From positions 956,154-1,020,153 of the forward strand of contig JAJEKV010000074.1 in NCBI GenBank assembly GCA_021234155.1: 64,000 bases of DNA, read 5' to 3'. Numbering within the stretch: the first letter of the stretch is position 1; each line of letters opens with the position of its first letter. The notes under the pieces were generated by a model that saw only the letters and a list, made by a program, of their open reading frames with translations, had not been told where the DNA came from and searched no databases. This DNA is from Isoetes taiwanensis. Its lineage: Eukaryota; Streptophyta; Lycopodiopsida; Isoetales; Isoetaceae. Below are positions 1 to 11,441 of the stretch, in pieces. A program made the translations under genes and the position numbers.

Positions 1-387
1 TCACTGCAGAGACCTTGGAAGCTTTGTACCTATATCAAGAGCATTGCAAATGCTTACAACTTGAAGTTAACTAGCAAAATGTGCTTTCTTTTTAGTCCTC
101 CCTTTCAAGAATAGGCCTTCCATAACATCATGGATAAGCTCACTAAACATCATGTCATGACTAATCTAGCATAGTGCAAATTTTTTATCTTCCAGGATTT
201 TTTGACAATGTACATCGATTCACCCTATTGTGAAGTTCCATAGACTATCTCTAGGTTTTAAATATCAGGGTGCAACATGTGAAGTTACAATTTTTCCCAA
301 TAAATGCAACTTGACTCCCAAGAAACTCAGTGGATCAGAGACTCATCCTCCTTGCATGTTATATTAGAAATGAAATCCTTGATGGAA
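1..387. other. No recognisable gene
   Basis: AT-rich sequence with no long reading frame, RNA gene or repeat that I can identify. It runs up to the microsatellite tail of the adjacent minus-strand LINE 3' end. Confidence 0.5.
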
Positions 388-830
388 TAGAATAGAATAA
401 ATGCGTCTTTATTGTCCATGGAGACCAATTATGGGACCAAGCAAAGAGAGCATCAAGCGTATTATTGTTAGGATTAAAAAAACCCTCGTCTAAAAGGTTT
501 TTCTTTTTCTTTTTCCCTTTTTTTTTTTTTTTTGGGGAGGGTCCCGGCAAGAAACACTAATAAACTATATAGAATTGTACAATGATGTATTTTGGATGTA
601 ATATGGTACAATTCAGTGTCACGTCAGTGAACATAGCTGAGTGCATGTATCCATGATCTCTTGAAGATATGATCCGATATGATCCCAGCAAGCGCACAGA
701 GGCCGTGTCTAGCAGCACATGTAATGGATGATTAGGCAGGACTAACTGAACATAACATGCCCAGATATGGTCATAACGTGCCTTGTGGCCCCAGTGCCAC
801 AGCATAAGCAAGGTTGGGGAGACGGCCATC
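388..830 (-). mobile_element. 3' end of a non-LTR retrotransposon (minus strand)
   Basis: Read on the minus strand, a short C-terminal peptide (about 760-680, containing PLHVLLDTASVRLLGSY) matches the peptide PLHELLNTASMVLLGSY encoded just before the 3' end of the plus-strand LINE copy at 42.7 kb. It is followed by a 3' untranslated segment with the family hallmark (a GGTCCCATA block, then a CTCCATGGAC block) and a TTCTA-type tail at about 388-402. A run of T on the plus strand near 516-533 interrupts the untranslated part. The copy is 5'-truncated and cannot encode protein. It belongs to the same family as the copies near 18.6 and 42.4 kb. Confidence 0.7.
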
Positions 831-2167
831 GCTCATACCGACCACTTTCTAAAAGTAGATGATGTGTCAGTCCAATGTGGCCCGTTGAAGGGGCAAGAAA
901 CCCCCCTTTTGAGGGTAAGACTATGTTATATTAGTTATTATAGTAAATATAATACGTGTATCCCATTTACGGGCCAACCTTTGCATATTTGAGCACTGAT
1001 CATCCACAGCTAACCAATGGCACTTGAAAAACATATAGAATCCTTGGATCTTACCAATCTCGTCTAGAGCTTTATTATAATTGTGCCCAAATTTTCGATG
1101 ATGGGCTAGAGCCATAAGTGCCACCTCCATGTTGCAAATATTCTTCATCTTGTTCAGAGAAAATTGTTGTCCACCCATAGCAATTCCACATCTGTGTTTC
1201 CATATTGCCCACATCCCTATGTTAACAAGGGATGCTGAGATTATATCTCCATCAGTAGCCGCCACTATCCCTGGCCATTGCAGAACATTAGTGCCAATGA
1301 GTGGACACACCCACTCCCAGATGACCACTATCTTGGGGCAAAAGAACAAGGGAGTGAGGGTTTCTGTGGTATTGCAACCTAGTGGGCAACTGCCAATAAG
1401 AAGAATCCCCTTTCTGTGGAGCCTCTCCATAGTGCTCAATCCCCCTTGTAATGCTATCCATCTAAAAAACTGCAACCTTCTTGAGCATATTGAATCCCAT
1501 GACTTAACCAAAAGTTGTTTTGCCTTTAGCCCTGTCAGCAGCTTTGATAGGAGAACCAACACGGAGACGACGGTAGATAGTGCTGACAACATATTTCTCC
1601 TTTTCGTTACAAGCCCATCTGTCACTGAAGCCAACTTTTCCTAAGAGGTCAGCCAATGTTCCACGTAGTTCATTATAGATCCTCCTATCACCCTCCACTG
1701 CACCATGCACCTTTTCTTTAAAACGAGACCAGGATAGCCACCGCATACCATCCCAGAGATGTCCAACTTTGGTAATTCTTGATAGCCTCCATTTAATGAA
1801 AATACGGGGGTGTGAGAGAGCAAGGGGGAGGCTATTTCTCATCCATATCTGTGTATTCCTAAAAATACTCAGCTTGCCAGCCTCCGAAGGAGCTTCCATC
1901 AGCGCAAATAGACTTTGAATTTCTAACCAAGCAATTTTATAGCGAAAAGAAAAGGGAACCCACTTAGCTTACTTTTCAATGTACAACACTGAAGCCAATG
2001 TTTGACGAAGTGTAGTGCAGAGGAGGTGATACCTTGCAAGGCTCTCCATATATATTTGCCAGCTAGGACCTGAGCTTGTGTTTCGAGATCTTTGCAGCCC
2101 ATCCCTCCTATCCATACACAATTCTGTCCAAGCCACCTTATGCATACCTCCACCCCATATAAACTTC

Positions 2168-2668
2168 CTAATGATGGTGGATTTGGCTATAGATAGTTTT
2201 AGGAGCTACCATAGCTGAGGAGTAGTAGATATGAGATGCTCCAAGAACGTCTTTAGCAACTACAATCCTGCCTGCAATAGAGAGACCCGTGGCTAACCAC
2301 AAGTTGACTTTCTTCCTCAAGTTATCCAGAATAGGGTTCCAGAGCCCTTTTAGGCTATCCGAGAGGACCAAGGGTAGACCAAGTAATTCAATGGCCTCAT
2401 CTTTAAGAACTCGAAAGCCAAAACCCTTTACCCTCTGATCAATAACCTCCTCAAAAGGCCATATAACATCACACTTTGTCGCATTAAGTTTGATCCCTGA
2501 TATCTTTCCAAATGTATTTATAACTGCGTGGAAGGATGCAAAACTAGAGTCGTCAAATCTGAGGAAGATGAATGTGTCATCCGCATATTGCATGAGTGTG
2601 AGCCTTTCTTGGGAGTCTGGGTGTTGAAGTCCAGTGAGAGTGCCCTCAGATGCTTTGAACTCTACCAT
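2168..2668 (-). pseudogene. LINE reverse-transcriptase fragment with YADD motif
   Basis: A 166-codon open segment of the L1-type RT. It carries LMQYADDTFIFL (the catalytic YxDD), then SGIKLNATKCDVIW and ELLGLPLVLSDSLKGLWNPI, which match palm and thumb blocks of plant L1 elements. It continues the endonuclease relic on the same strand after about 880 bases of frame-broken RT. A stop follows at the 3' side, and the remaining C-terminal region is in other frames. Confidence 0.85.
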
Positions 2669-3547
2669 TTTGGTAAGTAAATTTTCTATAATTTAAAATA
2701 GATAGGGTGCAAGGGGGCAACCTTGTCTGATTCCTTTCCTTAGTTCAAAGAGCCCTAAGGGTTGCCCGTTAATCAAAACTGATGCCGAAGCAAGTTTGTT
2801 GAGGCCTAATGAACAAAAGAGGCATCAAAGCCCATATGTATCATGATATCCTGAAGTCCCTTCCAACGAAGGGTATCATATGCCTTGGGAAAATCCATTT
2901 TGACAAAAACACAATTTTGCTTGGATCGTTTACACCAATGCAATCCTTCCCTTTATATGCCTACCTGATAAGAAAGCTGTTTGCTGACTTCCAATAATTT
3001 TATTGAGAATTGGCTTTAGCCGGTTCGCAATGATCTTCATGATAACCTTGTAGAGCACATTAGCCAATGCTATAGGCCTCCACTCATTCAGCTTCTGTGG
3101 CCTAGCAACCTTTGGGACCAGTGTGATAATGAAAGAGTCTTGAAGATTTCATCGTCCTCCAAGCTATGCATTAGAGCCCTATTGTCGTTGTCGGTGATTT
3201 TGATTCCCCAAGGTATTTTGGCCATCTAACTTTGAAGTATGCAGCTATAATTAGTGGGGAGAGTGTCCTCCTCGAACATACTATGAAAACTATTCTTCAC
3301 ATATGTTTTAATCCCATCAAATGATTCAATCTTATTCTGTTAATTATCAATGATGGATGTAATACTATTCTCTGCCAACCGGACCCTAGCAAGTCTAAAG
3401 AAGTCTGGAATTCTCGTGATCCACCTCTGTATACTACTTAGTTTTGGATCTTACAGTAGCCCCCCTAGCTTCTTCCTCTTCGATAGCCTTTGCTCTGCCC
3501 TCAAGATCGGCTTCTGAAGCATGGAGGACAACATTAAAAAGGTCTTT

Positions 3548-4522
3548 TTATAAGATCTTGCTTGGTGATTCTGAGCTGATCATATATAGCATTTTTTGAT
3601 ATTTTGAACTCTTTACCCTATCTTGTCCCCAATTTTTGATCCAAGTCTTAATCTCACGAATCCATAGAACCCATCTCTTCATACTTGGCAACCCATTATC
3701 CTGAGGATGAGAAACTAGAAAGGCTCGAAGGGCATCACAAAAGACTGACTTCCCAAGTAGTGAAGTGTTAAATTTAAAGGGAATATTACCAGACCGTCTA
3801 GTCTTGGGAGCGTCTTCAAAGATGAGCTTTTGAGGGACATGGTCAGGCTGGGTGAAGGCCAAATCCCCTTCGACAAAATATCTATCTAGAAAGCCAGCTA
3901 ACTTGTTGGCCAAGTAGAATCTATCCAGCAAACAATACACCCGGTCGTGACCCTTCTGCTTATTGGGCCATGAGAAGGATGTGTTTGAAGGTGGAATCAA
4001 AGCAAAGCCCCCATTGACTAGCAGTGAGTTCCATGACACATGCTCTTCAGTAGACAAGTTCCTGTGGAGTCCAATTTTCTGATCCCATATGTCAGTCATA
4101 TTTAGATCTCCTCCCATAAGCCAATTCTCAACCTCTTGCCGTGCGATCCAAGTCTCAATCTCTCTCCACATTACGGCTCTTTCAGCAGGCTTATTAGAGG
4201 CATAGATATTGAGAATGCCCCATCTACAATCCTGTGTCTCAAAGATCACTGCCCGCCATCTTCCATTTGTGCCCCTAAATCGAAGTTGGTCATTTAGGCC
4301 CTGCCATAGAAGAGCAGTACCCCCCTTCATACCTAGAGCTGGGCAAGTGACGGAATCGTATTGACCCCCTACCCAGGTACCTAGAGATCTAGCTTCAAAT
4401 TCCGATAGCCTATGCTTTTGTATGATAATGACATCTGCAACCATTGACCTTATTGCTGCAAGTACCCTAGCACGTTTTAGTGTACCCTTGATGCCCCTTA
4501 AGTTCCATGGTATCGCTTTCAT
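3548..4522 (-). pseudogene. LINE endonuclease domain (APE-like), open frame of 324 codons
   Basis: This is the longest open frame in the window. It starts MKAIPWNLRG, the normal start of a plant L1 endonuclease domain that nicks target DNA for target-primed reverse transcription. The GGDLNM block (near residues 137-142) is the conserved GDFN/GDLN motif. The catalytic Glu of the usual QE(T/H) block appears to be replaced by Lys (IIIQKHR, near residue 35), and the SDH block near the end of the domain reads QPDHVPQKL. The frame is open but probably inactive, and the polyprotein it once headed is broken downstream. Confidence 0.85.
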
Positions 4523-4999
4523 TGGTTTTTGTTTGTTTTACTTGCATACACAAAGCCTTGTACCCTGGCCCTTCGTAACTCATCAAATCCTTTAGCTATG
4601 GATGTTTTTTTCTTAGTTTCCATCCCATGTTGCAAAAAATACCAATATTCGTTATTTGTACTTCTGTTGACCATATTAATGTGACTTGCTTTTGCCATAA
4701 CGATCAAGAACAAACACACGATGTAGACAAAAAGGTATGTAATTATCTTATACATTCCACATATAGATAGTTTAAAATGCTATGATGTAGCAGTGTCAAA
4801 ACGTGGACATAACCCTCGTGCCCGTACATTATATGGACAGTCTAGCCGCCTAACATATGAAACCTGCTCACAGAATAAACCCTGTTGTATGCTCATTTCG
4901 ATCATAACAACATCATAAAAAAGTGCCACAACCTGTTTTGAGATAAATCATATCTTCCAGAGAAAAGCTAAAACTACCAGCTGGCCCAATCGAAAATAA
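4523..4999. other. No recognisable gene
   Basis: This stretch lies between two minus-strand LINE relics. A 78-codon minus frame (4519-4755) begins with a hydrophobic stretch but has no recognisable relation to LINE ORF1. I see no RNA gene or repeat. Confidence 0.4.
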
Positions 5000-5580
5000 G
5001 ATGGAAACAAGAACCAAAAACTAACCTCTAATTTTTGTGTCATAACCTCCAATCTTCTGTAACAAGATCTGATAAAGAACTGTGGACGTTACCCCAAGTG
5101 TGCAAGCCAAGAAGACTTTCTGCACCTGCTCCAGGTCATTCCACGTGGCAAGAGATGTTACCTGGCCCCAAAGCTCTACATCGTATAGAATAATAGGCTC
5201 TACCAGTGCTCCGAACAAGGCCCAGGAATATAGCTATGCTTTACGACTGTTGTTTTTCATGGCATACAGTGCTTTCTAGCCTGTTGTGATGCATCGTCGG
5301 ATGGAAATGTCCCAGTATGTGGCCGAAGAAAACTCCGTACCCACTCCCAGATACTTGTAGGTGAAAGCTACCTCCACATTTTGCCCATGGTACGTAAAAG
5401 AAGGAGCCCTTGGCTAGCATGACGATGAGACAAGCAGTACCTTACTCTTGGCCAAGTTGACGCGCATGCCAGTGAACTAACAAAAGGTGTCCAGAGCATC
5501 CAAATGGTGTTTCATGTCAGCATCGATGGGGATTTTGTACTTCCCATGGCCTTACATATAGACAGTATCTAAAAAGTTAT
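5000..5580 (-). mobile_element. LINE relic, RT thumb/C-terminal part (minus strand)
   Basis: Translation of the minus strand in changing frames gives an ordered series of LINE blocks: FTGMRVNLAKSKVLLV near 5470-5430, FTYKYLGVGTEF near 5365-5330, and VEPIILYDVELWG with LEQVQKVFLACTLGVTS near 5210-5080. These are the region after the YxDD motif in a non-L1 LINE. Internal stops and frame changes show it is dead. It stands tail-to-head beside the plus-strand LINE that begins near 5640. Confidence 0.8.
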
Positions 5581-6160
5581 CTGCCGAAAGAAAGAATGCT
5601 ATGCCAACAAAAATAAATGTCACATAATGATAAAGCTCAAATTTGTCATAAAACAACCAGTGACTTCAAAATAGCATTTCTCTATGTCGGTCGAGTTTAA
5701 AATACTTATTAAATCCAATAACAAAGCACTGGACTTGTATGGGCTAATAGTAGAAATGGTAAAGTGCGTGGAATCAGTGAAATGGATCATGGTAACTGAT
5801 ATCTTCGACAAGATAGTACACAAAGGGATACTGGAGAAGTGGAGATACAATAAGGCCATACCTATATACAAAGGGCGCAAGCTAGAGGAACCAAGTAACT
5901 ATAGGACGATAATGTTGAGTTCAATCTTTGCCAAATGGTTTGGAAAGGTCCTAGACAACAAATTCAAGCATTGGGTGGAATAGAAGAAGCTGCGCACAAG
6001 GACGGGCGGATTTCAGACCAGACATTCAACAACAGATCACCTAACTTTTAGGATACTGATCGAACAAACCATAGCACAAAATAAAAAGATCATATGCTGC
6101 TTTGTAGAGTTCAAAACAGTCTTTGATATAGTGCCAAGAAAAGATAGGGGTAAAATAGGG

Positions 6161-6311
6161 GTGGTTCCCCCTTGTTCGGTTTAGTGGCTAGTCCATTGGG
6201 TTAGCAATTAAGAGATCTTGTGTTCAAGTCTCTGGGGGTCCGTCATATGTCCTCATGGACGCTGCCAATGTGGCATGACGTAAAAATACTATCTAACTAT
6301 CTAACTATCTT
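6161..6311 (+). mobile_element. tRNA-like SINE with ACTATCTA-type tail
   Basis: A tRNA-like head contains TTAGTGGCTAGTCCATTGG (A-box-like) and GTTCAAGTCTC (B-box-like, about 6222-6232), spaced as in a tRNA promoter. The body follows (GGGGTCCGTCATATG, TGGCATGACGTAAAAATACT), ending in repeated CTAACTAT/CTAT units instead of poly(A). Related copies lie at about 19752 and 20770. No coding capacity. The copy sits in the RT region of a LINE. I could not recognise a clean target-site duplication. Confidence 0.7.
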
Positions 6312-6341
6312 ACCTATTTTGTTTAAAATATATATAGACGC

Positions 6342-6859
6342 TGTGACGACCATACGGATATTCGTATTATACGAACATTATACTCGTATGTACAAAAGAT
6401 GGTCATCACACCGATGCAAAAAAGTAGTTGCATAAGACACGGCTTAAACTCGCAAACACCTAGTTGTAAGTCACACACCTTTACCAAGTGCACTACCAAT
6501 ATTTGTTAAAAACATCCCTCATGTCCTCCTATGTAGGTCTGTTTCCAGGAGGTTTTAGAATATTCTAGAACCTACATGCATGCGCGACACTTGACATGAT
6601 CTCATCCATTGGAGTGACGCGATCCTGACCGTTGGCCTAGATATATGAGGAGGCACCTTCTTCTTGTCGAACCATTCTGGTTCAATGCCAGTCTTGAGCC
6701 TTCTAGGCATCTATCTCGTGTTCATGTTTGCCTTCGGGCCATTGTACTCTTGATTCCTGTTCATACATTAGATTGTTTGCCGATCTTGGCATATTTCTTT
6801 CGTATTTTCCATGTATTTTCCACGTATTTTCCTTGTTTTCGCAGCATAGGTTCATGATA
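6342..6859 (+). repeat. Left LTR of the gypsy element
   Basis: Begins TGTGACGACCATACGG and ends near GGTTCATGATA. It pairs over its whole length with 11437-11955. A TATA-like segment (GATATATGAGGAGG, about 6637-6651) lies in the 3' half, which would place the transcription start in the right part of the LTR. Substitutions relative to the right LTR are spread along it. Confidence 0.92.
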
Positions 6860-6948
6860 GTTTGAACCGAAATCCCTTACTGGCTGGTTCTTGCCTGCTC
6901 TGACCCTAAGCAAATTTGTTTTTGCTCGTATTTGGTGATTTTATATCT

Positions 6949-7710
6949 ATGGAGGAGGTTTCAACTTTATTACAGCAGGTCCAGCAACTTGTTCAAGTAT
7001 GCCAACGGTTGCAGTTGGACAATAAAGAGCTTATGGAACGTGTTGCTTCATATGAATCTGTTTCTAGCTCTGGATTGAGGCTATCAGAGCCTAAGATTAG
7101 CCTGCCAGAGAAGTTTGACGGCACTCGGTCCAGGCTCTATGGTTTTTTGAATCAGATCAAGCTTGTGATCCAGCTCCACTCTCATAGATATCCCACGACC
7201 CAGAAACAAGTTGGGCTGATTGGTTCCAATCTAAGGCATAGCTCTCGTCCAGCTTCAGTATACGCATCAGAATTTCGTCAAATTGCGGTAGATACTGCCT
7301 GGGATGATGTTGCACTTCGAGATTGTTTTCGAGGGGGTTACGTGAGGATGTCAAAGATATGCGGTTGTCTATGGAGGATCCTCAGTCTTTTGGAAGAAGC
7401 CATCAGATTTGCAGTTCGATGTGATAATCGGCTCTTCGAATGTAGGCAAGAGAGACGTAGTCAAGTCTTCCCAATCATACAAGCGCCTGTGGCTATGCCT
7501 TCATCGGTTTCATCTATAGAATCCAGCAGGTCCGGACCTGAGCCTATGCAGATTGATCGGGCAGTTCGAGGACCTTTATCTGCCGCCGAGAAGCAGCGTC
7601 AGAGAGAGGCTAATCTTTGCCTCTACTGTGGAGGAACTGGTCATATTGCTCGTGGATGCCCTGTGAAGTGCCCAAATCAGTCAGAAAACTTCAGGGGCCG
7701 GTCCGAGTAG
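6949..7710 (+). pseudogene. gypsy gag (capsid/nucleocapsid), shortened
   Basis: The first ATG after the left LTR opens a frame starting MEEVSTLLQQVQQLVQ, a coiled-coil-like gag N-terminus. A capsid-like middle follows (PEKFDGTRSRLYGFLNQI). The frame ends with a CCHC zinc knuckle (C-x2-C-x4-H-x4-C, 7618-7659) that would bind RNA. Compared with usual chromovirus gag the middle looks shortened near residue 90, where two blocks join abruptly, and the region around 7330-7460 reads more like capsid in a neighbouring frame. The frame stops at 7710 and protease follows in another frame. Confidence 0.8.
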
Positions 7711-7734
7711 TAGGAGTCTCTCGTCGGCTGGCCG

Positions 7735-8108
7735 CCTTTTCTCAGACTCCTTCCACACTTTTTGACATGTTTATTCCATTAGATAAGATCAGCAAGGCAT
7801 TTTTCATCTCTATATCATTGAAATCAGAGGTTGGAAGGTTGGAAGCATTGGCGCAACTTGATTGTTGTGCAAATGCTTGCTTTATGGATAGTGCGTTCGC
7901 CAATAAGCACGTCATCCCTAGAAGCCAGGTTGAGTATCCTAGTTCTATCGAAGTGATTGATGATTGGGAGATCTCCTCGGGTGCAGTCACAGAATGTACT
8001 GCGCCTCTTCAGGTTTTGTTCGAGGGAATTTCTTGTAGCATCTCCTTCAATCTCATCGCTAGCCCACATGTGCCAATAGTCTTGTCTGCCCTAGCTCGAG
8101 CTACATAA
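7735..8108 (+). pseudogene. gypsy aspartic protease, catalytic motif lost
   Basis: A retropepsin-like region in a different frame from gag. The expected active-site block (Asp-Ser/Thr-Gly-Ala followed by ACFMD) reads LDCCANACFMD, so the catalytic Asp (codon 7860-7862) is kept but the following Ser/Thr and Gly are lost. The frame ends at 8108. A Pro/Ser/Ala/Val-rich linker (about 8140-8400) separates it from the RT. Confidence 0.7.
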
Positions 8109-8274
8109 CCCACAGATTGATTGGTGTACTAGATCATTTCGATGTGCTGGTTCTAGCTCTAGTTCTAGTAAATTTGCAGTTCACGCCTCTACATCAACAT
8201 CGACTTCAGTCCATGCAGTATCGTGGGCTCCTGATTCCGTCCTTGTTGTTCCTGTTTCTGCGCCATGTTCTGAT

Positions 8275-9383
8275 TTGACTCTTTTTGCCCCAGTATATGC
8301 TCCAGATTCTGACCATGCTCTCGATCATGTTCCAGCTCTAGTTCTAGTTCCTGCTCCTGCTTCTAGTTCCGTAGAGGCTTCCTCATGCCCTAAGTTTCGT
8401 ATCTCAAAGATTTCACTTCATGAATTTATTAAATTTGGAAGGCAAAATCCAAGTTCAATATTTGCAATTCAGGTTCATCCGTCGGCTAGCTCTACACCAG
8501 TGAAGTCTGCCCCAATGCTCCCAGATAAATATGGCAATTTCTCTGATGTTTTTGACAAAGTCAAGGCCAGCAAACTTCCAGAGCATCATCCATATGATTG
8601 TCCAATTGATTTGCAGACTGACACAATGCCACCATATGGTCCGATATATGGTCTATCTCCTGCTAAGTTGAAGATTTTGAGGGATTATAGTGAAGAGGAT
8701 CTAGCCACTGGTTCTCAGTCCTTTGCTGAAGTGCCTATTTTCTTCATAAAAAAGAAGGATAATTCTCTGTGTCTGGTCGTTGATTATCGTGGCCTCAATA
8801 AAATCACAGTGCCAAATCAGTATCCACTTCCTCTGATCCCAGAGTTGCGGGAGCGACTCTAAGGTGCGCGTTGTTTTACGAAGATTGATCTTCGGGGGAA
8901 CGTGATGAGTAGAAAACAACTTTTTGTACTCGCTATGGCCATTTTGAGTATACATTTATGCCGTTTGGGCTTACCAATGCTCCAACAGTATTCTAGCATA
9001 TGGCCAATGATGTCTTCCGGGAGTTCTTAGACACTTTTGTCATCATCTATTTGGATGATATTCTCATTTATTCTAAGACTCTTGAAGAACATGAGAGGCA
9101 TCTTTGACAGGTCCTTCAGAAGCTCCGTGAGCACGGGCTATGTGCCAAACTTGAGAAGTGTCAGTTTGAACAAGATAATATGGAGATCCTTGGCTACCAT
9201 ATCACTCCACATGGAGTCTTTATGGATCCCAAAAAGGTCAGCACTGTTCTAGAGTGGCAAATACCTTCATCCGCTCGAGATGTTCAGTGTTTTCTTGGGT
9301 TTGCCAATTTCTATCGACATTTCATTCGGGATTATTCAGAGATTTCCCTTCCTTTGACACGCCTCATGGTACGTGCCATTTGA
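8275..9383 (+). pseudogene. gypsy reverse transcriptase, broken
   Basis: RT blocks in order: PYDCPIDL near 8600, EVPIFFIKKKDNSLCLVVDY near 8728-8790, a stop at 8860-8862, FTKIDLR near 8876, MPFGLTNAP near 8957-8985, another stop near 8994, then [13 protein letters not shown] with the catalytic YLDD at 9048-9059. A further stop near 9105 and a frameshift at about 9370 follow. The catalytic Asp pair is kept but the enzyme could not be made. Confidence 0.88.
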
Positions 9384-10071
9384 ATGGAATGTGGAAGCGG
9401 AATCTGCTTTCATTACTCTGAAACATGCTTTCACCATGGCACCAGTTCTTGCTCATGTAGATACTTTGCGGCCATATGTTGTCGAAGCAGATGCTTTTGA
9501 TTTTGGTCTTAGTGGTATCCTGTCACAAAAGGGGGATGACCATGAATTGCATCCGATCGCCTATCACTCGTGGAAGTCTCAAGCTGCTGAAATCAACTAT
9601 CCCATTTACGACAAGGAGTTGTTGGCGATAGTTGACTCTTTCGAGGAGTGGAGACGTTTTCTGGAGGGATATCCTTATAAGATCACAGTCTATACAGATC
9701 ATCAAAATCTAGAATATTTTCAGTCTGCTCGAGTGCTCAACCATTGTCAGGCTTGGTGGCATACTCAAGTACTATCTCGCATTGACTTTGTGATCAAATA
9801 CCATCCTGGACCCCTCCAAGGGAAGCCTGATGGCTTGTTTCGACGCTCCTACCTTGAACCTAAGCCGGAGGATCCAGCATTTGATCAGCAATCACAGGTT
9901 ATTCTAGGGCTTGATCGGTCTTTATTTGAGCGGCCTCGCGATACAGCCTTGTTGGAGTCTGTTCGAGCATCTCTGCCCTCCGATCTAGTGGCCCAAGATG
10001 TATTCTCACACCTTGGCTCTGCATCATCTTCTCAGCAAATGCGATCAGACTATGATCGTTTTGAGGTTTGA
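9373..10071 (+). pseudogene. gypsy RNase H and connection to integrase
   Basis: An open 230-codon segment begins with FEWNVEAESAFITLK. It has the RNase H blocks VEADAFDFGLSGILSQ (usual DASDxGxGxVLxQ), YPIYDKELLAIV and VYTDHQNLEYF, then the tether VIKYHPGPLQGKPDGLFRR. The Ser of the DAS block is changed to Phe. The frame ends at 10071, before the integrase zinc-binding domain. Confidence 0.88.
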
Positions 10072-11060
10072 GATGGCTCCTGTTCTGTGATGGGCTTCTG
10101 TATGTGCCAGATGGTGCTTCTAGGCTTCGGGTTCTCCAGGCTTGCCATGATTCACCTATGGCTGGACACTTTGGAGTAGCTAAGACTCTTGAACTTATTA
10201 GTCGAGAGTATTGGTGGTCTGGGCTTCGTCGCTCTATCGAAGCTTTTATTCGATCTTGTGACATTTGCTGCCGAGTGAAGGTTCTAAGGCATCTTCCTCA
10301 TGGGCTTCTTCAGCTACTGCCGGCACCAGATGGACCTTGGAAGAGCATTTCTATAGTCTTTATTCCGGAGCTATCATTCTCTCAGGGTATGCCATCATGG
10401 TTGTTGTTGATCGTTTCTCTAAGATGGCTCATTTTATTCCATACAACATCACCACCACTAGTGGGGGAACATCAGATCTTCTTCTTTGTGAAGTAGTCAG
10501 ACTTCACGGCTTGCCCGATACTATCGTCAGCGATTGTGGACCACAGTTCGTCGTAGGTTTTGGGAAGCGGCTTTTGAGGTTATTGCATATCGACCGCTCA
10601 CTAACAACTGGTCATCATCCAGAAAGTAATAGGCAGGCAGAGCGCACTAATCAAACTTTGGAGCAATATTTAAGGTGCTTTATTAGCTATCAGCAGGATG
10701 ATTGGGTCGATTACCTTCCATTAGTTGAGTTTGCCTATAATAATCTAGTACATGCTTTTACTGGCTAGACTTCATTCTTTCTGAACTCTAGTCAGCATCC
10801 TCGTTGGTCCCTTAGTGGCATTGGCGGTAACTTTGTCAATCCTAGTGCCGAGTCTCGACTTGAGAAACTCTAGGATCTTCAATCAGATCTTCAGTATCAT
10901 CTTCTCCGAGCACAGGAATGCTATCAGCATTACACCAATTTGCATCGGCAGGAAGCTCCTAAATTTCACGTTGGTGACCTTGTCTGGCTTCTTCGAGGGA
11001 CCTTCCTACCTCACGTCCCTGCAATAAGCTTGAGCCTTGGTCCTTTAATCGGATAGATCA
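10068..11060 (+). pseudogene. gypsy integrase, broken
   Basis: The HHCC zinc domain is visible (HDSPMAGHFG ... SCDICCRVK, about 10146-10283). The catalytic core continues after a frameshift near 10370 with VVVDRFSKMAHFIPY, GLPDTIVSDCGPQF (second Asp kept) and HHPESNRQAERTNQTLEQY (catalytic Glu kept). The first catalytic Asp of the usual S(M/I)DFI block appears changed (SISIVFIPEL near 10350). A stop at 10766-10768 follows, then a frame-broken GPY/F-like tail (FHVGDLVWLLRG near 10965). Confidence 0.87.
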
Positions 11061-11063
11061 GCA

Positions 11064-11441
11064 ATGTGGTGGTCCGGCTCGAGAGCTCCCTCCAGTTGTT
11101 CGCTCCATCCAGTATTTCATGTTTCTCTATTGGAGCCCTACATAGTTAATACTTTCCCTGACCGCATTCCTCCGCCGCCACCACCAATAGAAATTGATGA
11201 TCATGAGGAGCTTGAGGTTGGAGAGATTCCGGACTTCAAGTTTCTTCATTGGCGATTGTATTACTTTGTCGATTGGGAAGGTTACACACCAAGTGATAGA
11301 ACTTGGGCGTGTGCTGAGAATCTGACTAATGCTCCTGATAAAATTGCGGAATTTCATCGACGTTACCTGGATAAGCCAAGTTTGAGTACTCCGGCCCCAG
11401 CTCCGAGAACTCGTCGTTGCCATAGGAGGGGGATGGTGTAA
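11064..11441 (+). pseudogene. Chromodomain tail of the gypsy integrase
   Basis: After FHVSLLEPY, the standard lead-in, comes a proline-rich spacer (PPPPPPIEIDD). Next is a chromodomain-like block, ELEVGEIPDF ... YYFVDWEGYTPSDRTW ... AENLTNAPDKIAEFHRRY (about 11205-11375). In chromoviruses this domain is thought to steer integration toward chromatin marks. It retains two of the three expected aromatic cage positions well enough to recognise. Its presence assigns the element to the chromovirus branch. Confidence 0.85.
11424..11436 (+). other. Polypurine tract of the gypsy element
   Basis: Purine-rich AGGAGGGGGATGG abuts the TG start of the right LTR, the expected position and composition for the primer of plus-strand DNA synthesis in an LTR retrotransposon. 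Confidence 0.8.

Larger units (their letters stand above)
921..4522 (-). mobile_element. Degenerate L1-type LINE (ORF2: endonuclease, RT, zf-RVT)
   Basis: A 3.6-kb minus-strand relic with the normal order of an L1-clade ORF2: apurinic-type endonuclease (4522-3548), reverse transcriptase (about 3540-2170) and a C-terminal zinc-binding/RNase-H-adjacent region (about 1900-921). The RT region is split over frames but keeps recognisable blocks: WRPIALANVLYKVIMKIIAN near 3080-3020, a GIRQGCPLAPYLF block near 2740-2700 and the catalytic YADD near 2585. The C-terminal part keeps a C-x4-C-type block (GSCPLGCNTTETLTPLFFCP) near 1400-1330. Frameshifts and stops in the RT and C-terminal parts make it non-functional. 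No ORF1 was recognised upstream. Confidence 0.9.

Noticed and set aside
1129-1644. 171-codon plus-strand frame
   Set aside because: It is antisense to the LINE C-terminal region, whose minus-strand translation has recognisable zf-RVT blocks.
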